Shown here in pieces: positions 1 through 9,385 of a stretch of 40,781 bases of DNA; within the stretch, counting starts at the first letter, position 1, and each line of letters opens with the position of its first letter. This stretch comes from Akkermansia muciniphila (lineage in GTDB: Bacteria; Verrucomicrobiota; Verrucomicrobiia; Verrucomicrobiales; V1-33), in assembly GCA_945900785.1 (NCBI GenBank), contig CAMDJM010000043.1, forward strand, positions 1-40,781, given 5' to 3'. A program made the translations under genes and the position numbers. The notes beneath the pieces were generated by a model. That model was given only the letters and a program-made list of their open reading frames with translations, did not search any database and was not told the origin of the DNA.

Positions 1-2972
1 GCCAGCACGGCTTGATAGAGCGTAGTGGTATCGCCATAGGCTTTCACGCTCAGCTCGTCCACGGGGCCGCTCATGCGAAAGGTGTCAGGAGTGAGTTTGT
101 CCGTGAGCGCCTGCATGCCGATGCCGGTCATGGAGATCCAGGCATCCCAGGTGTAGAGTTCATCGAGGTAGAGATTGAAGCCGCCGGTGAGGTTGCCGCC
201 GCAGGTCATTCCGCCGAAACGGGCGTAGATGCCGCGGGCGTCATAGGTGATGGACAGCCAGGTGCCGCTGATTTCGAGCTGGCGGAAGATCAGGGTGTTG
301 TTTTCGAAGACCTCGGTCAGGTTATTGTCCTGGTCCTTTTGCGGGGTATTGAAGAGAATGCGGCCCCGGTCGCTGAGACGCAGGCGCACCTTGTATTCCG
401 GGAAGTCATACCATCCCGGTTCGATCGCCAGCTCGCCATGGAAGCTTTCCCCGTGCAGATGAAATGGGATCGGATTGCCCTGGGCATCCCGCGCGTTGCG
501 GAAGGGAATGACCGGCAGGTTAGGCCAGGGAAAGCCCTTGGGGGCTACCAGCACCTTGCCGCTGGCAGTGAAAAATGGAATGTCCCATTCCGCGATGCCA
601 GCCACGGCAGCGGGCGTGACGCTGGCCAGGGCGCTGAGCAGGGTGGGGCTGCGGCTGGCGCTATCCACCAGCATGGGCTGATCCGGGGTGCTGGCAGGCT
701 GGGCGCTGGCCAAGCTGGCAAAACGCTGGCGGGCCGCAGCGACAAAATCAAAGAGGGGCTGGCCCGCGTAAAGGGAAGGAGCCATGAGGTCCACCTGTTT
801 GATCTGACGCTTCAGCAGGCCCGAGGGAGTGAATTGGATATAGTTGGTATCCAGGACCGCGACCTTTTGTCCAACGGAAAATGGGTTATACAAGGTGATG
901 CTGGGCACCTCGATTTTATAAACCCGCTCCACTGCCGCGAGGGCTTCCATATCCAGCGGCAGGTCGTGGAATTCCTGACGTTTGATCGGAATATCCAGGC
1001 GGCTGCCGGCTCCCAGGTTATCGATCCGCACCAGGGAGTCATCCAGCACCACACTTTTGATCCGCCAGGGGGAAGCGGCCGGGTTGGCAGGGCGGGTTGA
1101 AGACGTGGAAGGGGGCTTGGGGGTGGCCTCACTCTCCGGTGCGGCGGGCGCTGGCGGAAGAGTGGGCGTGGGCGGCAGCGCACTGATCATGCGGAACAGA
1201 GCATCCCCGATCTGAAGCCGGGTGCCGCCAATGGTGAGGGAATCAATTTCCCGCTTTTGCCAGAGGCCAGTCACGGTTGCCGTGAACTGGATGGCGCTGG
1301 CGAGGGCCATGGGCTGTTCCGGCAGATCAGGATGCACCATCTGCGGTTCCCGGAGATTGATCTGATAGGCTGCCGGCACTTCCGCACTGCCGGTGGTGGG
1401 CGTGGAGATGGACAGGGAGGTGGTGATGCGGGCTCCACCGAGTTGGGGCAGAGTGGTTTTGAGATGACCTTCGCTGGCGGTGAGATGGTCAGCATTCCAG
1501 CCCTCCCAAAGCGGGCGGGCGGCGACCGGCACCGGGGTGCCTGAAGCGGCAGGCGGGTCGGCGCTGGTTTCTGCGGCTCCGGCTTCTGCCAACAGCGCGG
1601 GGGAAGGGCGTTCGATGGTCAGGTCGGCTTGCCAGCCCTCCAATTCCAAACGGCGCAGCCTCCGCGAGGCGGTTACCTCATCCGGCACTGCGGCCAGGAC
1701 CACACGGCTGGCAGATACCGTGCCTTGCCCGGGCAGGGCGGCCTTGAGATCGCGGAAAGTCAGGTGCTGCTCTGCGCTGGAGGCCGGCACGCCAGCCCCC
1801 GCCTGCAGGCCGGAGAACACGCCATCCGCTTCAAATGAAGCCACCAGCTCAGGGATGCCCGGTAATCCCATCTGGGTGAACAGCCCATTGAGATCCGGCA
1901 CCATGGCTTTGGTGAAGACGAACTTTTCCAAACGGAGCGCCGTGCCGCTGACACTGGCGCTCAGGGAAAATTCTGGCAGGCTGGCCTCTGCCGGAAGCTT
2001 GGCAGACGCAGCGGAAAACTGCAGACCCTCCAGGGAAAAAGGCGCTCCCATTCCGGATGTCAGATGCGCCAGGGCCAGATCCCCCCGGCTGCTGGCCAAC
2101 CACGGCATGGCAGCATCCAACTGCAGGCCGGGAGCGGTTAGATTTTTGATCCCGATTCCGGAAATGATGGACGGCCCCCCGGAGTCCGCTGCCGGAGCTG
2201 GGTCAGGAGTTGGCCGGGCCGGCAGGGCCGGGCTGGGTGCTGTGGCCCCCAGCTGCACCCGGGCACCGGCCAAGCTGGATGAGGTGAGGACCAGGGCACC
2301 GCTTGCGGCAGCCAGGCTACCGGCGGTTTCCACCTGACTGGCGTTGATTTTGAGGGTGCGCACCGGGCCTTCCGTCAGGATCATGGTGTATTCAGCATCC
2401 CTGGAAGTCAGGGTAGTTCCGGCCAGGGCAAGGCGGCCCTCTTCATGCCAGGCACCCGGACCGCTTTGTCCCGCGAGGCTGCCGGTGAAGCCGTAAAACC
2501 CGGCTTCAGCTACGTCCACGCTGCCATCGGTGATGAGAAGTGAATCCCAGGTCAAAAGAGGTTTCGCCGCAGCGGGCCTGATGGGCTTGGGAGGATCGGC
2601 GCGCAGCCCAGCCCGCCAATGGACCCGGGGTTTTTCCACGGTCACCTTCCCCAGTTGGCCTGACATCAATGCCTGCAGGGTCACGGAGGAGCGCAGACTG
2701 GCTGCCGCAAATACCGGCTCCGCCTGATCCGCGTGCCGCACGCTGAAGTCCTGGATGATCAGTCCCTGACCGCTCCACTCCACGTTTTGCAGCCGCACCT
2801 GCCACACACTGGTGGGATCTGTGAGGAAGTGGTGGATCAGATCCACCCGCCACGCCCATGCCGCCGCAGCGAGGCCTGCGGTGAGCCCGGCGAGGCTGAG
2901 AAAGCCGATGGCGAGCCGCCGTCCCCAGCGGCGGGGACGCCGTGTCTCCGGGGGTGCGGGGGAATCAGCCAT
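1..2972 (-). CDS. Large AsmA-like envelope protein, membrane-anchored (C-terminus beyond the window)
   Basis: The reading frame is open from an ATG at 2972 to the left edge, about 990 codons, so the C-terminus is missing. The N-terminus is a basic stretch (RRPRRWGRR) followed by one hydrophobic segment (residues ~19-42), as expected for an inner-membrane anchor with a large periplasmic part. The rest is long beta-rich sequence with Pro/Ala-rich linkers (around residues 230-250 and 600-630). Near the edge the text GGNLTGGFNLYLDE and a later segment resemble the C-terminal repeats of AsmA/TamB-type proteins, which are thought to bridge the two membranes and help lipid transport or envelope assembly. 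It starts 10 bp after the stop of the acyltransferase/heptosyltransferase gene, so the two are probably co-transcribed, which fits an outer-membrane role. The family call rests on architecture and a weak resemblance, not on a catalytic motif. Confidence 0.7.
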   Translation of the reverse strand, partial: MADSPAPPETRRPRRWGRRLAIGFLSLAGLTAGLAAAAWAWRVDLIHHFLTDPTSVWQVRLQNVEWSGQGLIIQDFSVRHADQAEPVFAAASLRSSVTLQALMSGQLGKVTVEKPRVHWRAGLRADPPKPIRPAAAKPLLTWDSLLITDGSVDVAEAGFYGFTGSLAGQSGPGAWHEEGRLALAGTTLTSRDAEYTMILTEGPVRTLKINASQVETAGSLAAASGALVLTSSSLAGARVQLGATAPSPALPARPTPDPAPAADSGGPSIISGIGIKNLTAPGLQLDAAMPWLASSRGDLALAHLTSGMGAPFSLEGLQFSAASAKLPAEASLPEFSLSASVSGTALRLEKFVFTKAMVPDLNGLFTQMGLPGIPELVASFEADGVFSGLQAGAGVPASSAEQHLTFRDLKAALPGQGTVSASRVVLAAVPDEVTASRRLRRLELEGWQADLTIERPSPALLAEAGAAETSADPPAASGTPVPVAARPLWEGWNADHLTASEGHLKTTLPQLGGARITTSLSISTPTTGSAEVPAAYQINLREPQMVHPDLPEQPMALASAIQFTATVTGLWQKREIDSLTIGGTRLQIGDALFRMISALPPTPTLPPAPAAPESEATPKPPSTSSTRPANPAASPWRIKSVVLDDSLVRIDNLGAGSRLDIPIKRQEFHDLPLDMEALAAVERVYKIEVPSITLYNPFSVGQKVAVLDTNYIQFTPSGLLKRQIKQVDLMAPSLYAGQPLFDFVAAARQRFASLASAQPASTPDQPMLVDSASRSPTLLSALASVTPAAVAGIAEWDIPFFTASGKVLVAPKGFPWPNLPVIPFRNARDAQGNPIPFHLHGESFHGELAIEPGWYDFPEYKVRLRLSDRGRILFNTPQKDQDNNLTEVFENNTLIFRQLEISGTWLSITYDARGIYARFGGMTCGGNLTGGFNLYLDELYTWDAWISMTGIGMQALTDKLTPDTFRMSGPVDELSVKAYGDTTTLYQAVL

Positions 2973-2982
2973 CGCCTTCAGT

Positions 2983-4953
2983 CTAGCCTGGATTCACCTG
3001 GGTGAAACACAAAAGAGCGGGATCCTCCACCGCCTTTCCGGCCTGCAAAATCCGGCGCACCGTAGCGCTGACATGTTCCGGCGTGATGCCATTCATGCAG
3101 CGGAAGTCCATGGGGCATTCCCGCAGAAAGCAGGGCGTGCACTCGACGTGTTTCCGGATCACCGTATGGCCCGGGCCCACCGGGCCGGTCCAGGCAGGCT
3201 CGGTGGAGCCAAAGATCGCCACCACCGGCGTGCCCAGCAGGGCGGCGAGATGCATCGTGCCGGTGTCATTGGTGAGGAGCAGGCGGCAGCGGCGGAGTTC
3301 ACGCATCAGCCCTTCCAGACTGGTGGTGCCTACCATGTTTTTGCATCGGCCCCCCAGCAGGGCGCTCAACTCTTCCCCCATGGCCTTTTCCCCGGGGGCT
3401 CCGAAGAGCACGATTTCGGCTTTCAGGGTGGTGGTGATTTGTTGGATCGCGGCGGCAAAGCGCTCCAGCGGCCAGCGCTTTGCGGGGCCGTATTCCGCAC
3501 CCGCGCAGATGCCGATCCTGACTTTTCCTGACAATTTGGCAGCGGGTCCCGGCAGGGGATCGCGCAGGGTGGGATCCTCCACCTCCGCGCCCAGCCGCCA
3601 CGCGATGCGCAGGTAGTGCCTGACATGATGCTCCGTGGGGGTGATGCGCTTCTTTTTGGGGATGATCTGGTGCAGCAGCCACTTCCGGTAGTGCCCCTGA
3701 TAGCCCACAATGCGCGGGATGTGCGCCAGCCAGGCCTCCAGGGCGCTACGCAGGGAATTGGGCAGGAGCACGGCGGCATCAAAAAAGATCCCACTGTCAC
3801 GGATCACTTTGGCGGTTCCGAGGATGCCGCTCTCCCGGGGAATCGCCAGCACGGCGTCCACTTCCGGGATGGCTTTCCAGAATCCTGCCAGTTTTTCCGG
3901 TGTGAGGATCGTGACCCTGGCATCCGGACGGCCCCGCCGGATGGCGCGCACCGCCGGCACCGCCATGCAGGCATCGCCCAGCCAATTTGAGGACCGGATC
4001 AGGATTTCAAAGCGCTGGAGGGACTCCACGCTCTGCTCCGGGAGCAGGGTGATGCCGCGCTTATACTTCGCGAGGAGGAAGTCAGGATTGGGCGTTTTCC
4101 AACGGTTGTGCACCCAGAACCAATCGGCCGGCGAGCGGCGGATGCCCGCCTCCAGGACCAGATTCAGCTGGGCCGTCGCCCTGTCAGGATCCAGCCCCTG
4201 GCGTCCCCCGGGGAGCACCTCCCCGCACACAATCCGCCAGCGGGCTGTGCCGATGGTTTCCACGGTGAGCGGCACGATGGGAGCCCCGGTGCGGCGGCTG
4301 AGCAGGGCCGCCAGATTGGTGGTGGAGGCCAGTCTGCCAAAAAAGGGGCACCACACTCCGCCGTCCCCGGCGTGCTGGTCCAGGAGAATGCCCAGCGCAT
4401 TGCCCTCACGCAGCCATTTGGCAGGAGCCGCGAAGCCGTCCTTCCGGTCAAACAGCGTGCAGACGGAATGACTGCGGCGGCGCAGCACATGGGCATTCAG
4501 CAGCGGATTGGCCAGGGCCTGATACATGCTGGCTGATTTCGCTTCCGGGCCCAGCACTCCAGTCTGGGAGAGCACTTCCCAGTTCCCCATGTGGCACAGG
4601 GCGTAGATGATGCCATGCCCCGCCGAGAGCAGGCCAGGGAGCTTTTCCAAGCCGCGCGTTTCCAGCCGGGCGAGGATGTCGCTTTCCTTCATGAAGGAGA
4701 CCTTCAGGCTGCTCAGCAGATTGGCCGTGAGGGTGGCGAAGTGCTCCCGCACCAGCCAGTCCAATTCCTCACGCGAGCGCTCGCGTCCAAAAGCCGTTTG
4801 GAAATTCCGCCGGGCCAGCCGCCGGTAGCTGGGAAAAAACAGGCACCCCACCCGCCCGATCAGGCGCCCCGCCCGCCAGACGAGGTTCAGCGGCAGGATC
4901 CGGCAGATCGTTTCGACCATCCGGTAAGCAAGATAGGTGAGCCAGTGGGACAT
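2983..4953 (-). CDS. Bifunctional lipid A (LpxL/HtrB-type) acyltransferase - heptosyltransferase (GT9) fusion
   Basis: Two normally separate LPS enzymes are joined in one 656-residue protein. Residues ~1-297 form an LpxL/HtrB-type acyltransferase, with an N-terminal hydrophobic helix, the HX4E catalytic motif (H121, E126 in HMGNWE) and a conserved LDQHAGDGGV stretch. Residues ~313-650 form a glycosyltransferase family 9 (WaaF/RfaF-like) domain, with the N-terminal IRSSNWLGDACMAVPAVRAI-type motif and the C-terminal NDTGTMHLAALLGTPVVAIFG motif that binds nucleotide-sugar, plus a Cys-containing tail (CTPCFLRECPMDFRCM). The enzyme would acylate lipid A and add heptose or a similar sugar to the core at the inner membrane. 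The start MSHWLTYLAY at 4953 is preferred over an upstream in-frame start because homologous acyltransferases begin this way and the upstream residues are Pro/Arg-rich. It is probably co-transcribed with the AsmA-like gene. Confidence 0.88.
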   Translation of the reverse strand: MSHWLTYLAYRMVETICRILPLNLVWRAGRLIGRVGCLFFPSYRRLARRNFQTAFGRERSREELDWLVREHFATLTANLLSSLKVSFMKESDILARLETRGLEKLPGLLSAGHGIIYALCHMGNWEVLSQTGVLGPEAKSASMYQALANPLLNAHVLRRRSHSVCTLFDRKDGFAAPAKWLREGNALGILLDQHAGDGGVWCPFFGRLASTTNLAALLSRRTGAPIVPLTVETIGTARWRIVCGEVLPGGRQGLDPDRATAQLNLVLEAGIRRSPADWFWVHNRWKTPNPDFLLAKYKRGITLLPEQSVESLQRFEILIRSSNWLGDACMAVPAVRAIRRGRPDARVTILTPEKLAGFWKAIPEVDAVLAIPRESGILGTAKVIRDSGIFFDAAVLLPNSLRSALEAWLAHIPRIVGYQGHYRKWLLHQIIPKKKRITPTEHHVRHYLRIAWRLGAEVEDPTLRDPLPGPAAKLSGKVRIGICAGAEYGPAKRWPLERFAAAIQQITTTLKAEIVLFGAPGEKAMGEELSALLGGRCKNMVGTTSLEGLMRELRRCRLLLTNDTGTMHLAALLGTPVVAIFGSTEPAWTGPVGPGHTVIRKHVECTPCFLRECPMDFRCMNGITPEHVSATVRRILQAGKAVEDPALLCFTQVNPG

Positions 4954-5094
4954 GGAACGGGCAGCGCAGAAAGTGGGGGGAAGGGAAAAACGCGTCCGGC
5001 AAGGCGGGCGCTTCGGGGCCACGAATGGACTTCCTGGCCAGGGAAGCGTCAAGGGCGGGAAGTATCGGCCCCACCGGCTGCCTTGGCTGCCCTG

Positions 5095-5277
5095 TCACCA
5101 GCTGCCTTGGCCCACGTGGCCCATGGTGATAGTTCCTTGGTTTGGCAGTGTGCCAAATTCCGTGCAGTCCTCCGGCTTAGAGAGGTCTTCCTGTTTGGAA
5201 AAAGCAGCGCTGGTGCTGGATTTTTTCCCGATGTCCATGATGAGGGCGGCAGGACAGGACTTGAGAAGGGCCCCCAT
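5095..5277 (-). pseudogene. Remnant of a paralogue of the large exported protein at 6343-9367
   Basis: This 60-codon frame starts 10 bp after the 5288 stop. It aligns with an internal part of the large exported protein encoded around 7840-8030. KSCPAALIMDIG matches KAGPAGLILDIN, and KPEDCTEFGTL..QGTITMGHV matches GPEDRIEFGTL..QGTTTIGHV. The DNA is also alike around 5110-5165 and 7850-7915. The match begins near the ATG and ends at GHV, just before the stop, so only about 55 residues remain. I read it as a leftover of a duplicated gene or domain at the operon's end, or a product of local recombination. A short functional peptide cannot be excluded. Confidence 0.5.
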
Positions 5278-5287
5278 GCTTTCCTGT

Positions 5288-6316
5288 CTACCTGCTTTTG
5301 GAGGCCGCTTTTTCGGCTGCTTCGCGGTCCAGGCGGGCTTTGACTTCCGGCGCGATGTCGGGGCGGCTTGCCCGTGATGAAAGGTCCTGGAAGAACCTTA
5401 CATCGATAGTCCGGTCCATGGGCACGCTGAATTCGTTGGGCAGCAGTTCTCCGTATTTTGGATCCAGCTCATTGTCTTTCCACGGAGACAGTCCGGCCCA
5501 CGGTTCTGTGACATAGCGTTCCTCGCCAGCTTCTCCGTTAGTCTGAAATGCGCGGATGCCTACATTTGTTCCGTAGCGGTTGGCTCCGGGAATCGCAGAG
5601 CTGTCGTATGGGATAAATTCCGGTTCGACGTCCGCGAAAAACCTGGGTAGCTTACGACTTTTTTCACTGATTGGGCCTAAGCTCCAAGTATGGATCAACA
5701 CGTTGCGTGGTGGGCTTTCACCTTCATATTCAACTTCGGCGTGATACCAAAGTTCATACTTGGGTGTCCTATGATCGGCAGCAATGCTCCATATCATATT
5801 TCTGAAATCAATGTTTCCCAAATCAGCCGGTTTGATTTTTACCGATAAAACGCGTTCCGTCAGTTCTTTCGGGGCTTCGCTATGCTGCCCTTTGGTCTCC
5901 AGCAGGAGTCCCAAGACTTCATGATAGCGTTCTGGTATCGAAACAGTAGTGAAAGCATCGTCTCCGGCCTTCGCAGCCAAAAACCGGCCCTGCTCATCGA
6001 CCAGAATATCTGGAGTTACAGTGTTGACGTCGGAATGCAAAGGATCAGGATTCCTAAAAGTCTGTTCGGAAATCCATTTTGCCCCTGCAATTTCCCCAAG
6101 CATGGGCACGGTTATCTTGGTGGGTCGCGGAGGTTGCGCTGTCGGACGGCCATTTGAACCCGGGCGGCTGGTTGTTACGTTTGAATCCGGGGATGTCAAA
6201 TCCTGATCGGGCACGGGAGGACTTTCCAAGTTTTTCCATCCGAGAAACGCAAGCCACAATAGCAGCAGAGCAATAGATGTATAGAGAAGGGGGCGGCCTG
6301 AGATAAAATTCGACAT
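5288..6316 (-). CDS. Membrane-anchored exported protein of unknown function, third gene of a three-gene operon
   Basis: The protein has 342 residues and starts MSNFISGRPLLYTSIALLLLWL; the ATG at 6316 is preferred to a TTG three codons upstream. An N-terminal transmembrane or uncleaved signal segment (residues ~9-27) is followed by a Pro/Thr-rich linker (~30-70) and then a mostly polar domain. The tail is Ala/Lys-rich (EKAASKSR). No known family or catalytic motif was recognised. It begins 26 bp after the stop of the large exported protein and reads in the same direction, so it probably works with it. Phrases such as DVEPEFIPYDSSAIPGANRYGTNVGIRAF look like a structural or substrate-binding beta-rich domain, but this is only an impression. 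Confidence 0.75.
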   Translation of the reverse strand: MSNFISGRPLLYTSIALLLLWLAFLGWKNLESPPVPDQDLTSPDSNVTTSRPGSNGRPTAQPPRPTKITVPMLGEIAGAKWISEQTFRNPDPLHSDVNTVTPDILVDEQGRFLAAKAGDDAFTTVSIPERYHEVLGLLLETKGQHSEAPKELTERVLSVKIKPADLGNIDFRNMIWSIAADHRTPKYELWYHAEVEYEGESPPRNVLIHTWSLGPISEKSRKLPRFFADVEPEFIPYDSSAIPGANRYGTNVGIRAFQTNGEAGEERYVTEPWAGLSPWKDNELDPKYGELLPNEFSVPMDRTIDVRFFQDLSSRASRPDIAPEVKARLDREAAEKAASKSR

Positions 6317-6342
6317 AAGGTGCAATTTTAAAAATGATTAAC

Positions 6343-9300
6343 CTAGCGGCGAAGTTTCGGAAAAGCCCAGGTGCGGTCATCCCACATCCAATATTGATCT
6401 TTGGTGCCGTTGGTGGTTTTTTGAATGTTCCAGAAATTAACTTTTGAATTATCACTCGAATTGAAAAATGGTCTTTTGCCTGTATTTCGGGTGATGCGTG
6501 GGACAGTATTTGTCCCCGCTCGCTCATTGGCCTTGGTCCAATTGAAGCTGGCTCCGGCCCCGGCGCTGCCATTCACCCAGGTCCAGAGGGAGGTGGCGTC
6601 ATTGATTGGCGGGGCCGCAGTGCTCCCGCCCCGCACCGTGGCATATTGCACATCCTCGATCAGAGCTTTGTGATTGATATTCCCGAAGAGGAAGCTGGTG
6701 GAATTGTGGAACTCCATCTTGGCCTGGAGGATGCGGTAGAGGCAGGTGTCATAAACATTCTGGATATCGATGCGCTGTTGCGGCGTGGCCCCATCCGGGG
6801 GCGGCGGCATTTGCTGCTTGATGCGGAAGTAGCGGGGGCTGGCCGGGGTCCGGATGTCCTTGCAGACGAATACCCAACTGCCATTGGTCGGATCATTCAC
6901 CGTCAGATTCTGGAACAGGACAAATTCCAAGTTGATCCCGCTGGTGGCCCAGCCGCTGAGGACTCCGGCGCTCTGGCTTTCATTTGGAGTGTCCTGCGTA
7001 TGGCTGGGTAGCAGTTCTATCCGACTCGTCTCCAGATACATGGTTGCCTGGTAGCCGTCCTTTTTATTCGGATAGTCATCGCCGGGCCGCTGGGAAAGTA
7101 GGAACCCGGCCTGCGCCCACGTTTGCAGGACGTTGTGCTCCTGGAGCGTGGCTGGTAAGTCCGATCCAGAAGGACGCGGTGGAAACCGGGTCCGCCCCGA
7201 CGGTGAACTGGCGCAGGGGGCCCCGCTTGTGAGTCTGCCAGGGCCGCCATGAATTCTGGCCCACGGCGCCGGCGGGAATCTCCAGCATGATATGGCCTTT
7301 AACGGCGCGGATGTTTTCGGTTGGAGTAGTATCGGCCAGCGTATTGAAGTCCACCCCGGCATAGTGTTTGGAGGGCGTGCCAGCATTTCCCGGCCCGCTA
7401 GCATCTGGCTTGCCAAGTTGCTGGCCGTCCTTGGTGGAAAGGCTCTGCGAAGGCACCTGGTCCACATTGACCTGAATGGTGGCGGTGTCTTTGACTGGTG
7501 GAACCATCGGGGAACCACCGATTAAGTTGAACACCTCCAATTCCAAGAGGCAGGAGCTGGCCTGCACGCCTTCCACCAGCAGATTGATGGCGGCAAAACC
7601 ATTCTGGATTGTGGCCCCGTTGAACCAGGAGCCATCAATAATAATCTGGGGTTGGGTCAGGGTTACGTTGTTGGCATTGGGCTCAAAATACAGCATCAGA
7701 ATCCGCATATTTCCACTACCCGTAAGGCGGTGAACTCTGACGGCGGAGCCGGATAAATTAGACAGGAGAAGGTAGTATTTTTGCTGGGCATTTCCTGCCG
7801 TAATCAGAGGAATTAGCCCTGCTGCAATCCTGACTTGGCAACCGCCGCTCACGTGGCCTATGGTGGTGGTGCCTTGCTCGTGCAAAGTTCCAAATTCTAT
7901 GCGGTCCTCCGGTCCATCCAAGTCAAGACTTAGATAATCATGTTGCAAGGCAAGGGCATTGTCGTTGCCTGCATCTGAATTGTTATTGTTGATATCGAGG
8001 ATAAGTCCCGCAGGGCCGGCCTTCAGGCGGGAAACTGGACGGAGTGGATCCACCGCTGTCAGGATGTCCATCACATCATCCGCATCACTGGCAAAAGCTT
8101 GGCTGCCAAGGCGTTTTTCCAAAGGCGTGCGCCCATCAGTGCGGTATTCCAGAACACCGTTCATATTGGTATCCACGCAGAGCCGAATGGGATTGGTCTG
8201 AACTGTTTGTTTCTGCACAAGGTGGATCGATTGGTCTGGGCTGGTGTAGGGGGCGAGGTTGGTGGGCGCTGCCGGAAGTGCAGGCAATTCAGTCGCGGAG
8301 GGCACCGCGATACCGTTGGAGAGGGTGAGAGTGCGCACTTCCCCGGATTGTTCGATAACGGCCCCATCGCCCTTCGTTGCGGTGTAGGAGATGAAAACTG
8401 GCACGGTAACCTGCTGTGCTGCTGGGAAAGCTTGTGGACTTGCGGCTGATCCTGCGGCTGCGTGGCCGGTGCGGAGCCGGAAATTGCTCTTCTTCTGTCT
8501 GCCCAGCTGCACCCAGCGGTCGTCGCCATCGTAAAGTTGGTATTCGCGGAAAGCGGTAATTGTCGGTCCTCCTGGGGATTCCGGACCAAAGGTAGTCTGG
8601 GTCCCAGCATTTTCATAAACTCCATTGAAGGTTGGGAGTGCTGCGCTGACCTGGGATCTGAAAGAGGAGCTTTGCGTGGGGGTGGGATAAGCGGCCATTG
8701 GATCCAGCTCATCGTAGAGGGTCTCCAAATTCATGGTCGAGATTTCCGCATCAATGATCTCCATCCAGTCGTCGCCATCACGCCTGCTATCGCTATCGGA
8801 ATCCGGGGTATAAATGAGGGAAGTATTCGTGATTTCCCAGCGGTTGGTGATTCCGTCGTTGTCAGAATCCTCGTCAAGATCGCTGATCGAGTCTCCATCG
8901 CTGTCGCTCAGAAATGGGCTTAAGCCTGCGGCAATTTCATCAAAGTCCGAGATACCATCCGCGTCTGTGTCGGCGAGGAAGGGATCTGTGCCGTATTGGA
9001 CGACCTCCTCCCCATTCGTAAGTCCATCTCCATCGGCATCTCCTCCGGATCCAATCGTATGATTCGTGGATAGCGTATATTTCAGGCGGAAAAATTGTTT
9101 TCCAGATGGGGTAAACCCCCAAATAATGGTATTTCCGGCTCCCATCTCAATGACGGGAGCAGTCAGCCAGTTTTGCAGATCCGTCGAAGCTTGAATCACA
9201 TAAAGCCGTCCTTGGACCCCGTGCCAGCGCACCTGATGGGTGAAATTGACATTGGTGCTGGGCTCGAATATGACTTCCGATTGGTTCACTGACTGCGCGG

Positions 9301-9367
9301 CAGCGGGCACAGCAAATAAACCGGACAAGCTGATTAGGCAGCGGTAGCGGGAAAGTGGATTTTTCAT
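6343..9367 (-). pseudogene. Large exported protein with thrombospondin type-3-like calcium repeats, broken by a +1 frameshift
   Basis: The 5' part (9367 to about 7160) encodes a signal peptide (MKNPLSRYRC..FAVPAAAQS) and a domain with YVIQASTDLQNW, a motif common in large verrucomicrobial secreted proteins. Acidic repeats at residues ~109-202 (GDADGDGLTNGEE, DTDADGISDFDE, DSDGDSISDLDE) resemble thrombospondin type-3 calcium-binding repeats. The 3' part (about 7160 to 6343) continues in the +1 frame and ends MWDDRTWAFPKLRR. The frames join smoothly at 7155-7165: one extra T in CTTACC turns WIGL|PATLQEHNVLQ into WIGLTSHAPG. Without it the product would be about 1007 residues. The 9367 ATG lies 18 bp after the upstream gene. 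Either the gene is a recent pseudogene or the base is a sequencing error. Function unknown; probably extracellular. Confidence 0.7.
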
Positions 9368-9385
9368 AGTGTTACCTGAGAGGAT

